Shown one piece after another: positions 17,049-25,183 of a stretch of DNA of 64,000 nt (position 1 is the first letter of the stretch; every line of letters starts with the position of its first letter). The position numbers and the translations under genes are program-made. The notes under the pieces are model-generated. The model saw only the letters and a list, made by a program, of their open reading frames with translations. It was not told the origin of the DNA and did not search any database. This DNA is from Dietzia aurantiaca (GTDB lineage Bacteria > Actinomycetota > Actinomycetes > Mycobacteriales > Mycobacteriaceae). The stretch spans positions 1 through 64,000 of the forward strand of contig NZ_JAIFXZ010000009.1 of the NCBI RefSeq assembly GCF_021033825.1. Direction: 5' to 3'.

Positions 17049-18335
17049 ATGAACGGCGTGAACGACGACTCGCGCATCCGCCGCAATCCGCTCGGTACCC
17101 CAGTCGTGGCGATGATCGGCGGCGGGCAGCTGGCCCGCATGACCCATCAGTCCGCCGTGGCCCTCGGCCAGACCCTGCGCGTCCTCGCCGCGGACCCGCA
17201 GGATCCGGCCGCCCAGGTCACCCCCGACGTGGTGATCGGCGCCCACGACGACCCGGACGCGGTGCGCGCCGCGGCCGAGGGCGCCGACGTGATGACCTTC
17301 GACCACGAGCACGTCCCACCGCAGATCCTGCTCGCGCTCGAGGCGGACGGCATCGCCGTGCGGCCCCGCGCCTCCGCGCTCATCCACGCGCAGGACAAGC
17401 TCGTGATGCGCAACGCGCTCGCGGAGATCGGCGCGCCCGTGCCCGCCTTTGCCGGCATCGACTCCCTCGACGATGTGCGGCGGTTCCACGACGAGCAGGA
17501 GGGGCGGATCGTCCTCAAGGCCGCGCGCGGCGGATATGACGGTCGCGGGGTGTGGATGCCCGACTCACTCGAGGAGGCCGAGCGCATCGCCGCCGAGCAG
17601 CTCGAGGCCGGCGTGCCGATGATGGCCGAAGCCCGCGTGCCGTGGACCCGCGAGCTGTCCGCGATGGTGGCGCGCTCGCCGTTCGGGCAGGGCGCCGTGT
17701 GGCCGGTCGTGGAGACCGTGCAGCGGGACGGCATCTGCGCTGTGGTCGTCGCGCCGGCCCCCGGCCTGCCCGACGACCTGCGCTCCGCGGTCCAGGCCAC
17801 CGCGCTGCGCCTGGCCGAGCACCTCGACGTGACGGGGGTGATGGCGGTCGAGTTGTTCGAGGTCGTCGGGTCCGACGGTCGACCGGGCGTGCTGATCAAC
17901 GAGCTGGCCATGCGTCCGCACAATTCCGGGCACTGGACCATGGACGGCGCCACGACCAGCCAGTTCGAGCAGCACCTGCGGGCCGTCCTCGACTACCCGC
18001 TCGGCTCCACCGTCCCCACCGCGCCCGTCACGGTGATGGCCAACGTGCTCGGCGCCGCCGAGACGCCCGAGATGAGCATGGACGAGCGCGTCCACCATCT
18101 CGGAGCCCGGTTCCCGCACGCCAAGGTGCACCTCTACGGCAAGTCCGAGCGACCCGGCCGCAAGATCGGCCACGTTAACGTCCTGGGCGATCCGGGGCTC
18201 GACCCGGACGACGCGGATCAGGTCGCGGCTGTGCGCTCGGTGGCCGAGCTCGCCGCGCACTGGCTCTCCCACGGGCGTTGGGCCGACGGGTGGGACCCCC
18301 ACACGGGGGCGCCGGTCGCAGACTTCGAACGCTGA
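17049..18335 (+). CDS. purK: 5-(carboxyamino)imidazole ribonucleotide synthase
   Basis: ATP-grasp enzyme of purine synthesis that carboxylates AIR to N5-CAIR. The 428 residues include the N-terminal GGGQLARMTHQSA motif, the ATP-grasp loop KAARGGYDGRGVW and the metal site in ELAMRPHNSGHWT. The ATG at 17049 is taken; a GTG at 17058 is an alternative because a GACGAT hexamer ends 7 nt before it, which would suit a leaderless mRNA. It is followed by purE, the next step of the pathway, 57 nt downstream. Confidence 0.95.
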   Translation: MNGVNDDSRIRRNPLGTPVVAMIGGGQLARMTHQSAVALGQTLRVLAADPQDPAAQVTPDVVIGAHDDPDAVRAAAEGADVMTFDHEHVPPQILLALEADGIAVRPRASALIHAQDKLVMRNALAEIGAPVPAFAGIDSLDDVRRFHDEQEGRIVLKAARGGYDGRGVWMPDSLEEAERIAAEQLEAGVPMMAEARVPWTRELSAMVARSPFGQGAVWPVVETVQRDGICAVVVAPAPGLPDDLRSAVQATALRLAEHLDVTGVMAVELFEVVGSDGRPGVLINELAMRPHNSGHWTMDGATTSQFEQHLRAVLDYPLGSTVPTAPVTVMANVLGAAETPEMSMDERVHHLGARFPHAKVHLYGKSERPGRKIGHVNVLGDPGLDPDDADQVAAVRSVAELAAHWLSHGRWADGWDPHTGAPVADFER

Positions 18336-18392
18336 TCCTGCGAGCGCTCAGCGGAACATCACGGTGACACCACCTCGACGAAAGGCGACGAC

Positions 18393-18905
18393 ATGACCGC
18401 GCGACAGAGCGGGCCGCAGGTCGGTCTGATCATGGGCAGCGACTCCGACTGGCCCACCATGGAGGCCGCTGCCGAGGCGCTGGCCGAGTTCGGGATCCCC
18501 TTCGAGGTGGGGGTCGTCTCCGCCCACCGCACCCCACAGAAGATGCTCGACTACGCGCAGTCGGCCGCCGGCCGCGGCATCAGGGTGATCATCGCCGGTG
18601 CCGGGGGAGCAGCGCACCTGCCGGGCATGGTGGCCTCGGCCACGCCGCTGCCGGTCATCGGCGTCCCGGTCCCGCTGAAATACCTCGACGGCATGGACTC
18701 GCTGCTGTCGATCGTGCAGATGCCGGCGGGCGTGCCGGTCGCGACGGTGTCGATCGGCGGGGCGCGTAACGCGGGTCTGCTGGCCGTGCGCATCCTCGGG
18801 GCCTCCGACCCCGCTCTGCTCGAGCGCATGGAGGCCTTCCAGGCCGACCTCGAGGCGATGGTCGAGCGCAAGGACCAGGCGCTGCGCGACCGTCTCCTGG
18901 GCTGA
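18393..18905 (+). CDS. purE: N5-CAIR mutase (PurE, class I)
   Basis: Converts N5-CAIR from PurK to CAIR in de novo purine synthesis. The 170 residues carry the class I motifs [18 protein letters not shown] with the catalytic His, and [15 protein letters not shown]. An AGG-rich ribosome site lies about 8 nt before the ATG. Co-occurrence with purK confirms the two-step bacterial route. Confidence 0.96.
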   Translation: MTARQSGPQVGLIMGSDSDWPTMEAAAEALAEFGIPFEVGVVSAHRTPQKMLDYAQSAAGRGIRVIIAGAGGAAHLPGMVASATPLPVIGVPVPLKYLDGMDSLLSIVQMPAGVPVATVSIGGARNAGLLAVRILGASDPALLERMEAFQADLEAMVERKDQALRDRLLG

Positions 18906-19108
18906 CGCCCACCATCGGTTCCGCGATGCGGAACGAGCTGGCTTTCTCCGGCGGGAACCACAGTTAACCGCTGGTAACGTGGGCGCCTGGGTGCAGCCTG
19001 GGATCCCCGGGTCGACATCGGTGCCGGCGAACGACGGACACCTCGGACGGCTCGGCTCGACGCCCGCTGCGCGACCAGCACCGACGATTCCCTCATGGAG
19101 GCCCGCAC
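18906..19108 (+). promoter_or_regulatory. upstream region of the acyl-CoA dehydrogenase gene, with an inverted repeat
   Basis: A 7-bp perfect inverted repeat, GTTCCGC (18918-18924) and GCGGAAC (18928-18934), lies 57 nt before the first base of the -10-like hexamer TAACGT (18975-18980). It could be a repressor site or the purE terminator; it is too short to tell. The leader from about 18987 to the ATG at 19109 is roughly 120 nt, with GGAGG at 19097-19101. Confidence 0.35.
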
Positions 19109-20278
19109 ATGTCCGGCAACCCCGATTTCGACCTGTACCGCCCGGCGGAGGAGCACGAGGAGCTCCGGGCAGCGATCCGCGCTCTGGCAGAGAAGGAGAT
19201 CGAGCCCCACGCCGCGGACGTCGACGAGCAGGAGCGGTTCCCCCAGGAGGCGCTCGACGCACTCAACGCCTCGGGCTTCAACGCCGTCCACGTTCCGGAG
19301 GAGTACGACGGCCAGGGCGCCGATTCGGTGGCCGCCTGCATCGTGATCGAGGAGGTCGCGCGTGTCTGTGGTTCGTCCTCGCTGATCCCGGCGGTCAACA
19401 AGCTCGGCACCATGGGTCTGATCCTGGCCGGCGACGACGCCCTCAAGAAGCTGGTCCTGCCGGAGATCGCCGGAGGCAAGATGGCCTCGTACGCGCTGTC
19501 GGAGCGTGAGGCCGGTTCGGACGCCGCCGCCATGCGCACCCGCGCCAAGGCCGACGGCGACGACTGGATCCTCAACGGCTCCAAGGCGTGGATCACCAAC
19601 GGCGGCAAGTCGACCTGGTACACCGTCATGGCCGTGACGGACCCGGAGAAGGGCGCCAGCGGGATCTCGGCGTTCATGGTCAACGCGGCCGACGAGGGCT
19701 TCGGTGTCTCCAAGACCGAGAAGAAGCTCGGCATCAAGGGCTCACCCACTGCCGAGCTGTACTTCGAGAACGTCCGCATCCCCGGTGACCGCATCATCGG
19801 TGAGCCGGGCTCCGGGTTCAAGACCGCCCTGCAGACGCTCGATCACACGCGCCCCACCATCGGTGCGCAGGCCGTCGGCATCGCCCAGGGCGCGCTGGAT
19901 GCGGCGATCGCCTACACCAAGGAGCGCAAGCAGTTCGGCCGCGCGATCTCGGACTTCCAGAACACCCAGTTCATGCTGGCCGATATGGCGATGAAGGTCG
20001 AGGCCGCACGCCTGATGGTCTACACCGCGGCCGCCAATGCCGAGCGCGGCATCGCGCCCGGTGGTCAGAAGCTGGGCTTCCTGGCCGCCGCCTCCAAGAC
20101 CTTCGCCTCGGATGTGGCGATGGAGGTCACCACCAACGCCGTGCAGCTCTTCGGCGGCGCCGGCTACACGCGGGACTTCCCGGTCGAGCGCATGATGCGC
20201 GACGCCAAGATCACCCAGATCTACGAGGGCACCAACCAGGTCTGCCGCATGGTCATGGCCCGCCAGGTCCTGAGCTGA
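19109..20278 (+). CDS. fadE25: acyl-CoA dehydrogenase (FadE25 type)
   Basis: A 389-residue FAD enzyme that introduces the alpha-beta double bond in acyl-CoA. Signature 1 is YALSEREAGSDAAAM, the substrate loop is NGSKAWITNGG, and signature 2 is QLFGGAGYTRDFPVERMMRDAKI. The catalytic Glu lies in QIYEGTNQV near residue 375. The ATG at 19109 has a GGAGG site 7 nt upstream. It is one of the more strongly conserved genes here and keeps its mycobacterial position beside purE. The substrate chain length cannot be read from the sequence. Confidence 0.92.
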   Translation: MSGNPDFDLYRPAEEHEELRAAIRALAEKEIEPHAADVDEQERFPQEALDALNASGFNAVHVPEEYDGQGADSVAACIVIEEVARVCGSSSLIPAVNKLGTMGLILAGDDALKKLVLPEIAGGKMASYALSEREAGSDAAAMRTRAKADGDDWILNGSKAWITNGGKSTWYTVMAVTDPEKGASGISAFMVNAADEGFGVSKTEKKLGIKGSPTAELYFENVRIPGDRIIGEPGSGFKTALQTLDHTRPTIGAQAVGIAQGALDAAIAYTKERKQFGRAISDFQNTQFMLADMAMKVEAARLMVYTAAANAERGIAPGGQKLGFLAAASKTFASDVAMEVTTNAVQLFGGAGYTRDFPVERMMRDAKITQIYEGTNQVCRMVMARQVLS

Positions 20279-20313
20279 TCCCGGAGGCGTACGCGCCTCG
20301 AACACCCGCCCGC

Positions 20314-20391
20314 CCGGAATCCGCTACCCGAGCACCGGATCCGCTACCCGCATTCGGGTAGCGGATCGGGACGCAGGGTAGCGGCTTCCGG
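20314..20391. repeat. four-copy ATCCGCTACCC nested palindrome between convergent genes
   Basis: Two forward copies (20314-20330 and 20335-20350) are followed by two reverse copies (20355-20370 and 20375-20391) of a word close to GGATCCGCTACCCG. The inner pair forms a 13-bp stem with a CATT loop, and the outer pair can form a longer stem around it. It lies in the 209-bp gap between fadE25 and the TIGR03089 gene and shares its word with the palindrome at 10.1 kb. Confidence 0.85.
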
Positions 20392-20487
20392 CATTTCGGG
20401 GCAGTGCGAGCGCAGCGGGCGACCTCAGCGGCGTGGAAACACCCGGCCGGGGCGGGAATCAGGGCCGCGGACGTCTGCCGGGTGGCC

Positions 20488-21174
20488 TCAGAGTGTCAGC
20501 GTGGTGCGTTCGGTGGCGGCGACGTCGGCGACGCCGTCGTCGTCGGCCCCGGCACCGGTGACCAGCACGGCGGTGCCACCGGAGGCGAAGACCCGGGCGA
20601 GCACCGACACGATGTCGGTGCGGTCCGGGCCGGGCACGAGGACGCGCGCAGCGAGCTCCGCGTCGACCAGATCGGCCAGGGCGGCGCCGTCGAGTGCGAG
20701 AGCGCCACCACCGGAGGGGACGAACGCGTCGGGGTGGATGCGGCACGCCTCGGCGAGGTCGGTGACGCCGGGCGGCACGTCGACGCCGGCCGCCGCGAGC
20801 GGCCGCCCCATCGGGTCGGTGGTCATGAGGAGGGTCTCGACATCCGCGGGGTGGCGGTCGAGGCGGTCGGGGGTGGTGATGACGACGACGGCGTCGTCGG
20901 CGTCGCGCGTGCAGACCTCGGCACCCGCCCACCACGCTCCGAGCAGGACGCCGGCGGTCAACCAGTGGGCCGGGAGGTCACACACGATCCGCTCGCCCGG
21001 CGTCACGCCGATCTCGTCGCGGAGCAGTCCCGCGATCTTGGCGGCCCAGTTCGCGGTGGACGTGACCGACAGCTCGATCCGGGACGGTGCCGCGAGATCG
21101 TAGTGCGTGATCATCGGCGCGCCCGGATCGGCGGCGAGGAGCGGCTGGAAGACGGTGTCTGCGGCGGTGTTCAC
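20488..21174 (-). CDS. TIGR03089 family protein (truncated adenylate-forming-like)
   Basis: A 228-residue actinobacterial protein that resembles the N-terminal part of acyl-CoA synthetases (TGITAL-like spacing is lost, but LSVTSTANWAAKIAGLLRDE and RIVCDLPAHWLTAGVLLGAW are recognisable). It lacks the adenylate-forming core motif and the C-terminal domain, so it is unlikely to act as a full synthetase. The GTG at 21174 has GGAGG about 7 nt upstream. It is 25 nt downstream of the LytR-CpsA-Psr gene on the same strand, as in mycobacteria. Function unknown. Confidence 0.75.
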   Translation of the reverse strand: MNTAADTVFQPLLAADPGAPMITHYDLAAPSRIELSVTSTANWAAKIAGLLRDEIGVTPGERIVCDLPAHWLTAGVLLGAWWAGAEVCTRDADDAVVVITTPDRLDRHPADVETLLMTTDPMGRPLAAAGVDVPPGVTDLAEACRIHPDAFVPSGGGALALDGAALADLVDAELAARVLVPGPDRTDIVSVLARVFASGGTAVLVTGAGADDDGVADVAATERTTLTL

Positions 21175-21199
21175 TCGGGGGCCTCCGGGGCTCGGCGGG

Positions 21200-22765
21200 T
21201 CAGTTGACGCAGGGGACGTCCGTTCCGCCTGCATCGAAGGTGGGCCGCTGTGCGATCGACGGCGGCAGCGGGGCGTACGTGGTGGTGGCGGGGGATGCGG
21301 ACTCGATGCCCGCGGCCTCGCCGGTGGGGCCGCTGTAGTCCTCTGCCAGGACCACCCGGACCGCGCCCGCGGGGATCGCGGGGTCGACCTGGACGGGCAG
21401 GCCGCCGAGCGCGTCGGAGACGGCGAACGCGGCGGCGTCGCCGGCGGACGGGGCCGCGACGTGCGAGGTGTAGGCGGCGGCCGGGTCGGTAAGCAGCTCG
21501 CCCGGGGCGTAGCCGAGTTCGGCAAGCGATCCGGACACGCGCGAGGCCAGGCCGTCGATGGCGGTGGTGTTGACGACGGCCACGGACACCTCGGCGGGGT
21601 CGATGCCGGGGGGCACGGCGGCGGAGGTCTCCTCCTCCACGGCATCGTTCTCGCCCTCTCCGCTGGCGAACCCGGCCACGAACTCGGTGACCTGCTCCGG
21701 GTCGGCGGTGACGATGGATTCGCCCCACTCGGTGACCGAATCGATGCTGGTGACCGGGATGGTCTCGAAGCGGACGCTGCCGCCGCTGATGTCCTTGAGC
21801 TTGAGCGCGAAGTCCACGAAGTCCCAGTTCTCGTCGATCACGAACGAGCGGCGGGCGGCGTCGATGAGCGCGCCGAGCTTGGTGGGGTCGGCGAGCGTGC
21901 CGGCGGACAGGGTCTTCTTGACCAGCTGCGACATGAACGCCTGCTGGCGGACGATCCGGTCGAGGTCACCGGCGGGAAGGTCGTGGCGCTGGCGGACGAA
22001 GCTCAGCGCGTCCGACCCGGAGATCGTCTGGACGCCGGCGTGGAAGTTCGCGCCGGACAGCGGCTCGTCGACGTCGGTGTTCAGGCACACCGGGACCCCG
22101 CCGACCGCGTCGGTGAGCAGGACGAAGCCCAGCAGCCCTATCTCGGCGTAGTGGTCGGCCCGTACCCCGGTGAGATCCTCGACGGCGCTGATGAGGCCGT
22201 TCCGGCCATCCTGAACCGCGGCGCGCTGGTCGTCCTCGGTGAGCGCGCCGTCCGGGGTCGAGGCCACGGCTTCGGCGAGCGAGGCCTCCTTGGAGGCCCC
22301 GTACACGCCGTTGATCTTGCTCGGGCCGATCGTGCTGGTCTCCACGTACACATCGCGCGGGATGGAGATCGCGGTGGCGGAGCTGCCGTCCTCGGGGATG
22401 CGCACGAGCAGGATGGTGTCGGTGTTCTCGCCGTCCTCCTCGCCGGTCCGGATCGTGGCGAGCTCCTCCTGGCTCAGCGGGTTGCCCTGGGCGTCGGTCC
22501 GGTTGTCGGTGCCGACCAGCAGGATGTCGACGGCGCCGTCGAGACCACCGTCTCCCACCTCGAGCCCGCCGGCCGATGACAGGTCGGAGCTGAGGCCGTT
22601 GAACAGGGACCACCCGATACCGGTGACCACGAGGCAGAGGACCGCGACGATCGAGGCGACCGCCCGGGCGATGCGCGCGGGCACGGGGCTCGGGGGCGTG
22701 GCCCGCCGTCGGCCCTGCGCCCGGCCGGGGGCGCGACGGGGCGTCGCTGGCTGCTCGGCGCTCAT
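21200..22765 (-). CDS. LytR-CpsA-Psr family cell-wall glycopolymer ligase
   Basis: A 521-residue protein with a basic cytoplasmic N-terminus, one membrane helix (about residues 34-56) and an extracytoplasmic LCP domain. The LCP domain contains DILLVGTDNR, the Arg-rich phosphate site AISIPRDVYVE, and FVRQRHDLPAGDLDRIVRQQ. A LytR_C domain (VAVVNTTAIDGLASRV) follows after an acidic linker. In mycolata these enzymes attach arabinogalactan to peptidoglycan. Its neighbour wbbL makes the linker sugar for the same polymer, which supports that role. Confidence 0.88.
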   Translation of the reverse strand: MSAEQPATPRRAPGRAQGRRRATPPSPVPARIARAVASIVAVLCLVVTGIGWSLFNGLSSDLSSAGGLEVGDGGLDGAVDILLVGTDNRTDAQGNPLSQEELATIRTGEEDGENTDTILLVRIPEDGSSATAISIPRDVYVETSTIGPSKINGVYGASKEASLAEAVASTPDGALTEDDQRAAVQDGRNGLISAVEDLTGVRADHYAEIGLLGFVLLTDAVGGVPVCLNTDVDEPLSGANFHAGVQTISGSDALSFVRQRHDLPAGDLDRIVRQQAFMSQLVKKTLSAGTLADPTKLGALIDAARRSFVIDENWDFVDFALKLKDISGGSVRFETIPVTSIDSVTEWGESIVTADPEQVTEFVAGFASGEGENDAVEEETSAAVPPGIDPAEVSVAVVNTTAIDGLASRVSGSLAELGYAPGELLTDPAAAYTSHVAAPSAGDAAAFAVSDALGGLPVQVDPAIPAGAVRVVLAEDYSGPTGEAAGIESASPATTTYAPLPPSIAQRPTFDAGGTDVPCVN

Positions 22766-22880
22766 CCACCGTCCTTGTCGTCGAGGTCGTAGATTCTGAG
22801 CGCGCCAGAAAGTCGGCGGCTCAAGATTTCCCCACGTTACCGCGCCGCGCGCCGGGCGTCGGAATCGGAGGCGCTCGCCG

Positions 22881-22886
22881 TAGGGT
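22881..22886 (+). promoter_or_regulatory. -10 box of a leaderless wbbL transcript
   Basis: TAGGGT ends exactly 7 nt before the GTG at 22894. It selects that start over an overlapping GTG at 22885. Confidence 0.5.
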
Positions 22887-22893
22887 GTTTCGC

Positions 22894-23772
22894 GTGACGA
22901 GCCGACTACCCGTCGTGACGGTGACCTATTCTCCCGGCGACCATCTCCGCGCCTTCGTCGACACGTTGCCCGCTGCCACCGGGCGCCCTGTGGGGCTGGT
23001 GATGGCAGACAACGGGTCGACGGACGGTGTTCCCGAGGCGGTGGCCGCCGATTACGACTTCGCCGAGTTCTTCCCGACCGGTGGGAACCTGGGATACGGG
23101 ACAGCCATCAACCGCGCGGTGACGGAGATCTCCCGGCGCCCCGAGGAGTTCGACCAGGAGTTCGTCCTCGTCGTCAACCCGGACGTGACCTTCGAGCCCG
23201 GTTGCGTGGACGAGCTGTTGGCCGCCGTCCGGCGTTGGCCGCGCGGGGCGGCGTTCGGCCCGCGCATCGCCGAGACCGACGGTTCGGTCTACCCGTCGGC
23301 GCGGTCGGTGCCGACTCTGGGCGCCGGGATCGGGCACGCCGTGCTCGGCCCGGTGTGGCCGGGTAACCCGTGGACGTCGCGATATCTCGCCGATCAGGAC
23401 ATGTCGACGGAGCGGGCCGCCGGCTGGCTGTCCGGGTCGTGCCTGCTGCTTCGCCGGTCCGCCTTCGACGCCCTCGGCGGTTTCGACGAGCGCTACTTCA
23501 TGTATCTGGAGGATGTCGACCTGGGGGATCGGCTCGGGCAGGCGGGCTGGCAGAACGTCTACGTGCCGTCGTCGGTCATCCACCACGACCAGGGTCACGC
23601 GGCGAAGACCGTGCCGGAGTTCACGCTCCGCGCCCATCACCGCAGCGCCTACCTGTTCCAGGCGGACCGGCACCCACATGCATGGCAGGCGCCGATACGC
23701 TGGGCCCTCAAGGCGGGGCTGGAGCTCCGGTGCCGCCTCGCGATCCGATCCGCCGAGCGCGCCCTGCGCTAG
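22894..23772 (+). CDS. wbbL: rhamnosyltransferase WbbL (GT2 family)
   Basis: A 292-residue inverting glycosyltransferase predicted to add rhamnose to decaprenyl-diphospho-GlcNAc, the linker between peptidoglycan and arabinogalactan. It shows the GT2 motifs ADNGSTDG and VVNPDVTFEPG, then GWLSGSCLLLRRSAF and the acidic YLEDVDLGDRL with the predicted catalytic base. The GTG at 22894 follows a leaderless -10 box. In mycobacteria rmlD precedes wbbL; that gene is not present in this locus. manC follows after 82 nt. Confidence 0.88.
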   Translation: MTSRLPVVTVTYSPGDHLRAFVDTLPAATGRPVGLVMADNGSTDGVPEAVAADYDFAEFFPTGGNLGYGTAINRAVTEISRRPEEFDQEFVLVVNPDVTFEPGCVDELLAAVRRWPRGAAFGPRIAETDGSVYPSARSVPTLGAGIGHAVLGPVWPGNPWTSRYLADQDMSTERAAGWLSGSCLLLRRSAFDALGGFDERYFMYLEDVDLGDRLGQAGWQNVYVPSSVIHHDQGHAAKTVPEFTLRAHHRSAYLFQADRHPHAWQAPIRWALKAGLELRCRLAIRSAERALR

Positions 23773-23854
23773 TGGGCCGGACCTCAACGACACGAACCGG
23801 CCCGCCGGGACCGCACCCGCGCGTCCCCGGGCCCACGAGAGCGGGAGCAGACAC

Positions 23855-24967
23855 GTGACCTCGACGATCTCCGGGAGCGCCGCGGACGACGACCTCATCG
23901 CGGACACCGAGGCGGTGGTACTGGTGGGCGGCAAGGGGACCCGCCTGCGGCCCCTGACCATCTCGGCGCCCAAGCCGATGCTGCCCACCGCGGGCCTGCC
24001 GTTCCTCACGCACCTGCTCTCGCGGATCCGGGCCGCCGGCATCCGTCGCGTGGTGCTGGGCACCTCGTTCAAGGCCGAGGTCTTCGAGGAGCACTTCGGG
24101 GACGGCTCGGAACTGGACCTGGAGATCTCGTACGTGGTGGAGACCGAACCGCTGGGCACCGGCGGCGGTATCCGCAACGTACTGGCCGAGCTCTCCGCGT
24201 CCACCGTCATGGTCTTCAACGGCGACGTCCTTGGTGGCACCGACCTGCGGCAGGTCCTCGACCTGCACCACGCCAAGAACGCCGACCTGACGATGCACCT
24301 GGTCCGTGTCTCCGACCCACGGGCGTTCGGTTGCGTCACCACCGACGACGACGGCCGGGTCCAGGAGTTCCTGGAGAAGACCCAGGATCCGCCGACCGAC
24401 CAGATCAACGCCGGCTGCTACGTCTTCCGTCGCGAGATCATCGAACAGATCCCCGAGGGGATCCCGGTCTCGGTCGAGCGCGAGACGTTCCCGCAGCTGC
24501 TCGCCGAGGACAAGCGCGTGTACGGCTTCGTCGACTCGGCCTACTGGCGCGACATGGGCACGCCCGAGGACTTCGTCCGCGGCTCGTCGGATCTGGTGCG
24601 CGGCATCGCGCCCTCGCCGGCGCTCGAGGGTCACGAGGGGGAGGCGCTCGTGCACGAGGGTGCCGGGATCGGTGCCGGGGCCGTGCTCGTCGGCGGGACC
24701 GTGGTGGGCCGCGGGGCGGAGATCGGCGCGGGAGCTCGGCTGGACGGCGCGGTCGTGTTCGACGGCGCCAAGATCGAGGCCGGAGCGACCGTCGAGCGCT
24801 CGATCATCGGGTTCGGTGCACGCATCGGTCATCGTGCGCTCGTCCGCGACGGAGTGATCGGCGACGGCGCCTCGGTGGGCGCCCGCTGCGAGCTCCTGCG
24901 CGGGGCCCGGGTGTGGCCGGGTGTGGAGATCCCGGACGGAGGGATCCGGTACTCGACCGACATGTGA
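23855..24967 (+). CDS. manC: mannose-1-phosphate guanylyltransferase-like nucleotidyltransferase
   Basis: Predicted to form GDP-mannose from mannose-1-phosphate and GTP. The 370 residues consist of a nucleotidyltransferase domain, with GGKGTRLRPLTISAPKPM near residue 25 and VFNGDVLGG as the metal site, and a C-terminal left-handed beta-helix of hexad repeats (about residues 260-360). It is the Rv3264c-like gene. The GTG at 23855 has GGGAG upstream. With manB and manA further right it would complete fructose-6-phosphate to GDP-mannose for lipoglycans. Another NDP-sugar specificity cannot be excluded. Confidence 0.85.
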   Translation: MTSTISGSAADDDLIADTEAVVLVGGKGTRLRPLTISAPKPMLPTAGLPFLTHLLSRIRAAGIRRVVLGTSFKAEVFEEHFGDGSELDLEISYVVETEPLGTGGGIRNVLAELSASTVMVFNGDVLGGTDLRQVLDLHHAKNADLTMHLVRVSDPRAFGCVTTDDDGRVQEFLEKTQDPPTDQINAGCYVFRREIIEQIPEGIPVSVERETFPQLLAEDKRVYGFVDSAYWRDMGTPEDFVRGSSDLVRGIAPSPALEGHEGEALVHEGAGIGAGAVLVGGTVVGRGAEIGAGARLDGAVVFDGAKIEAGATVERSIIGFGARIGHRALVRDGVIGDGASVGARCELLRGARVWPGVEIPDGGIRYSTDM

Positions 24968-25020
24968 TCGAGCCGTCCGGCCAGCCCCGCCAGTCAACCC
25001 TGCCCGCCCGGCCCGCCGAC

Positions 25021-25084
25021 GCCGCCTATCGGATAGCGCGCCACCTACCGGATTGCGCAGGTGGCGCGACATCGGATAGGCGGC
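25021..25084. repeat. double-stem palindrome between convergent manC and fbiB
   Basis: An outer 10-bp perfect repeat, GCCGCCTATC (25021-25030) and GATAGGCGGC (25075-25084), encloses an inner 10-bp one, CGCGCCACCT (25037-25046) and AGGTGGCGCG (25059-25068). The word CGGATAGCGCG/CGGATTGCGC is reiterated inside. The structure parallels the other three convergent-gap palindromes but uses a different word. Confidence 0.8.
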
Positions 25085-25086
25085 GT

Positions 25087-25148
25087 GGGTCTGGGTCTGG
25101 GGCTAGGGCGAGGTCTGAGGTGAGGGCTGGGGCTGGGGCCGGGCCGGG
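25087..25148 (+). other. two consecutive G-quadruplex motifs
   Basis: At 25087-25108 four G-runs (3, 3, 4 and 3 G) are separated by three 3-nt loops (TCT, TCT, CTA). At 25124-25148 five G-runs (3, 4, 4, 3 and 3 G) have 2-nt loops. Both lie on the plus strand directly after the manC-side palindrome and so would be in the manC 3' RNA. A short GC hairpin follows (GCCGGGC ... GCCCGGC near 25144-25166). Confidence 0.8.
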
Positions 25149-25183
25149 CGGAGGTCCGGCCCGGCTGGTGTACTGCTGCCGAC

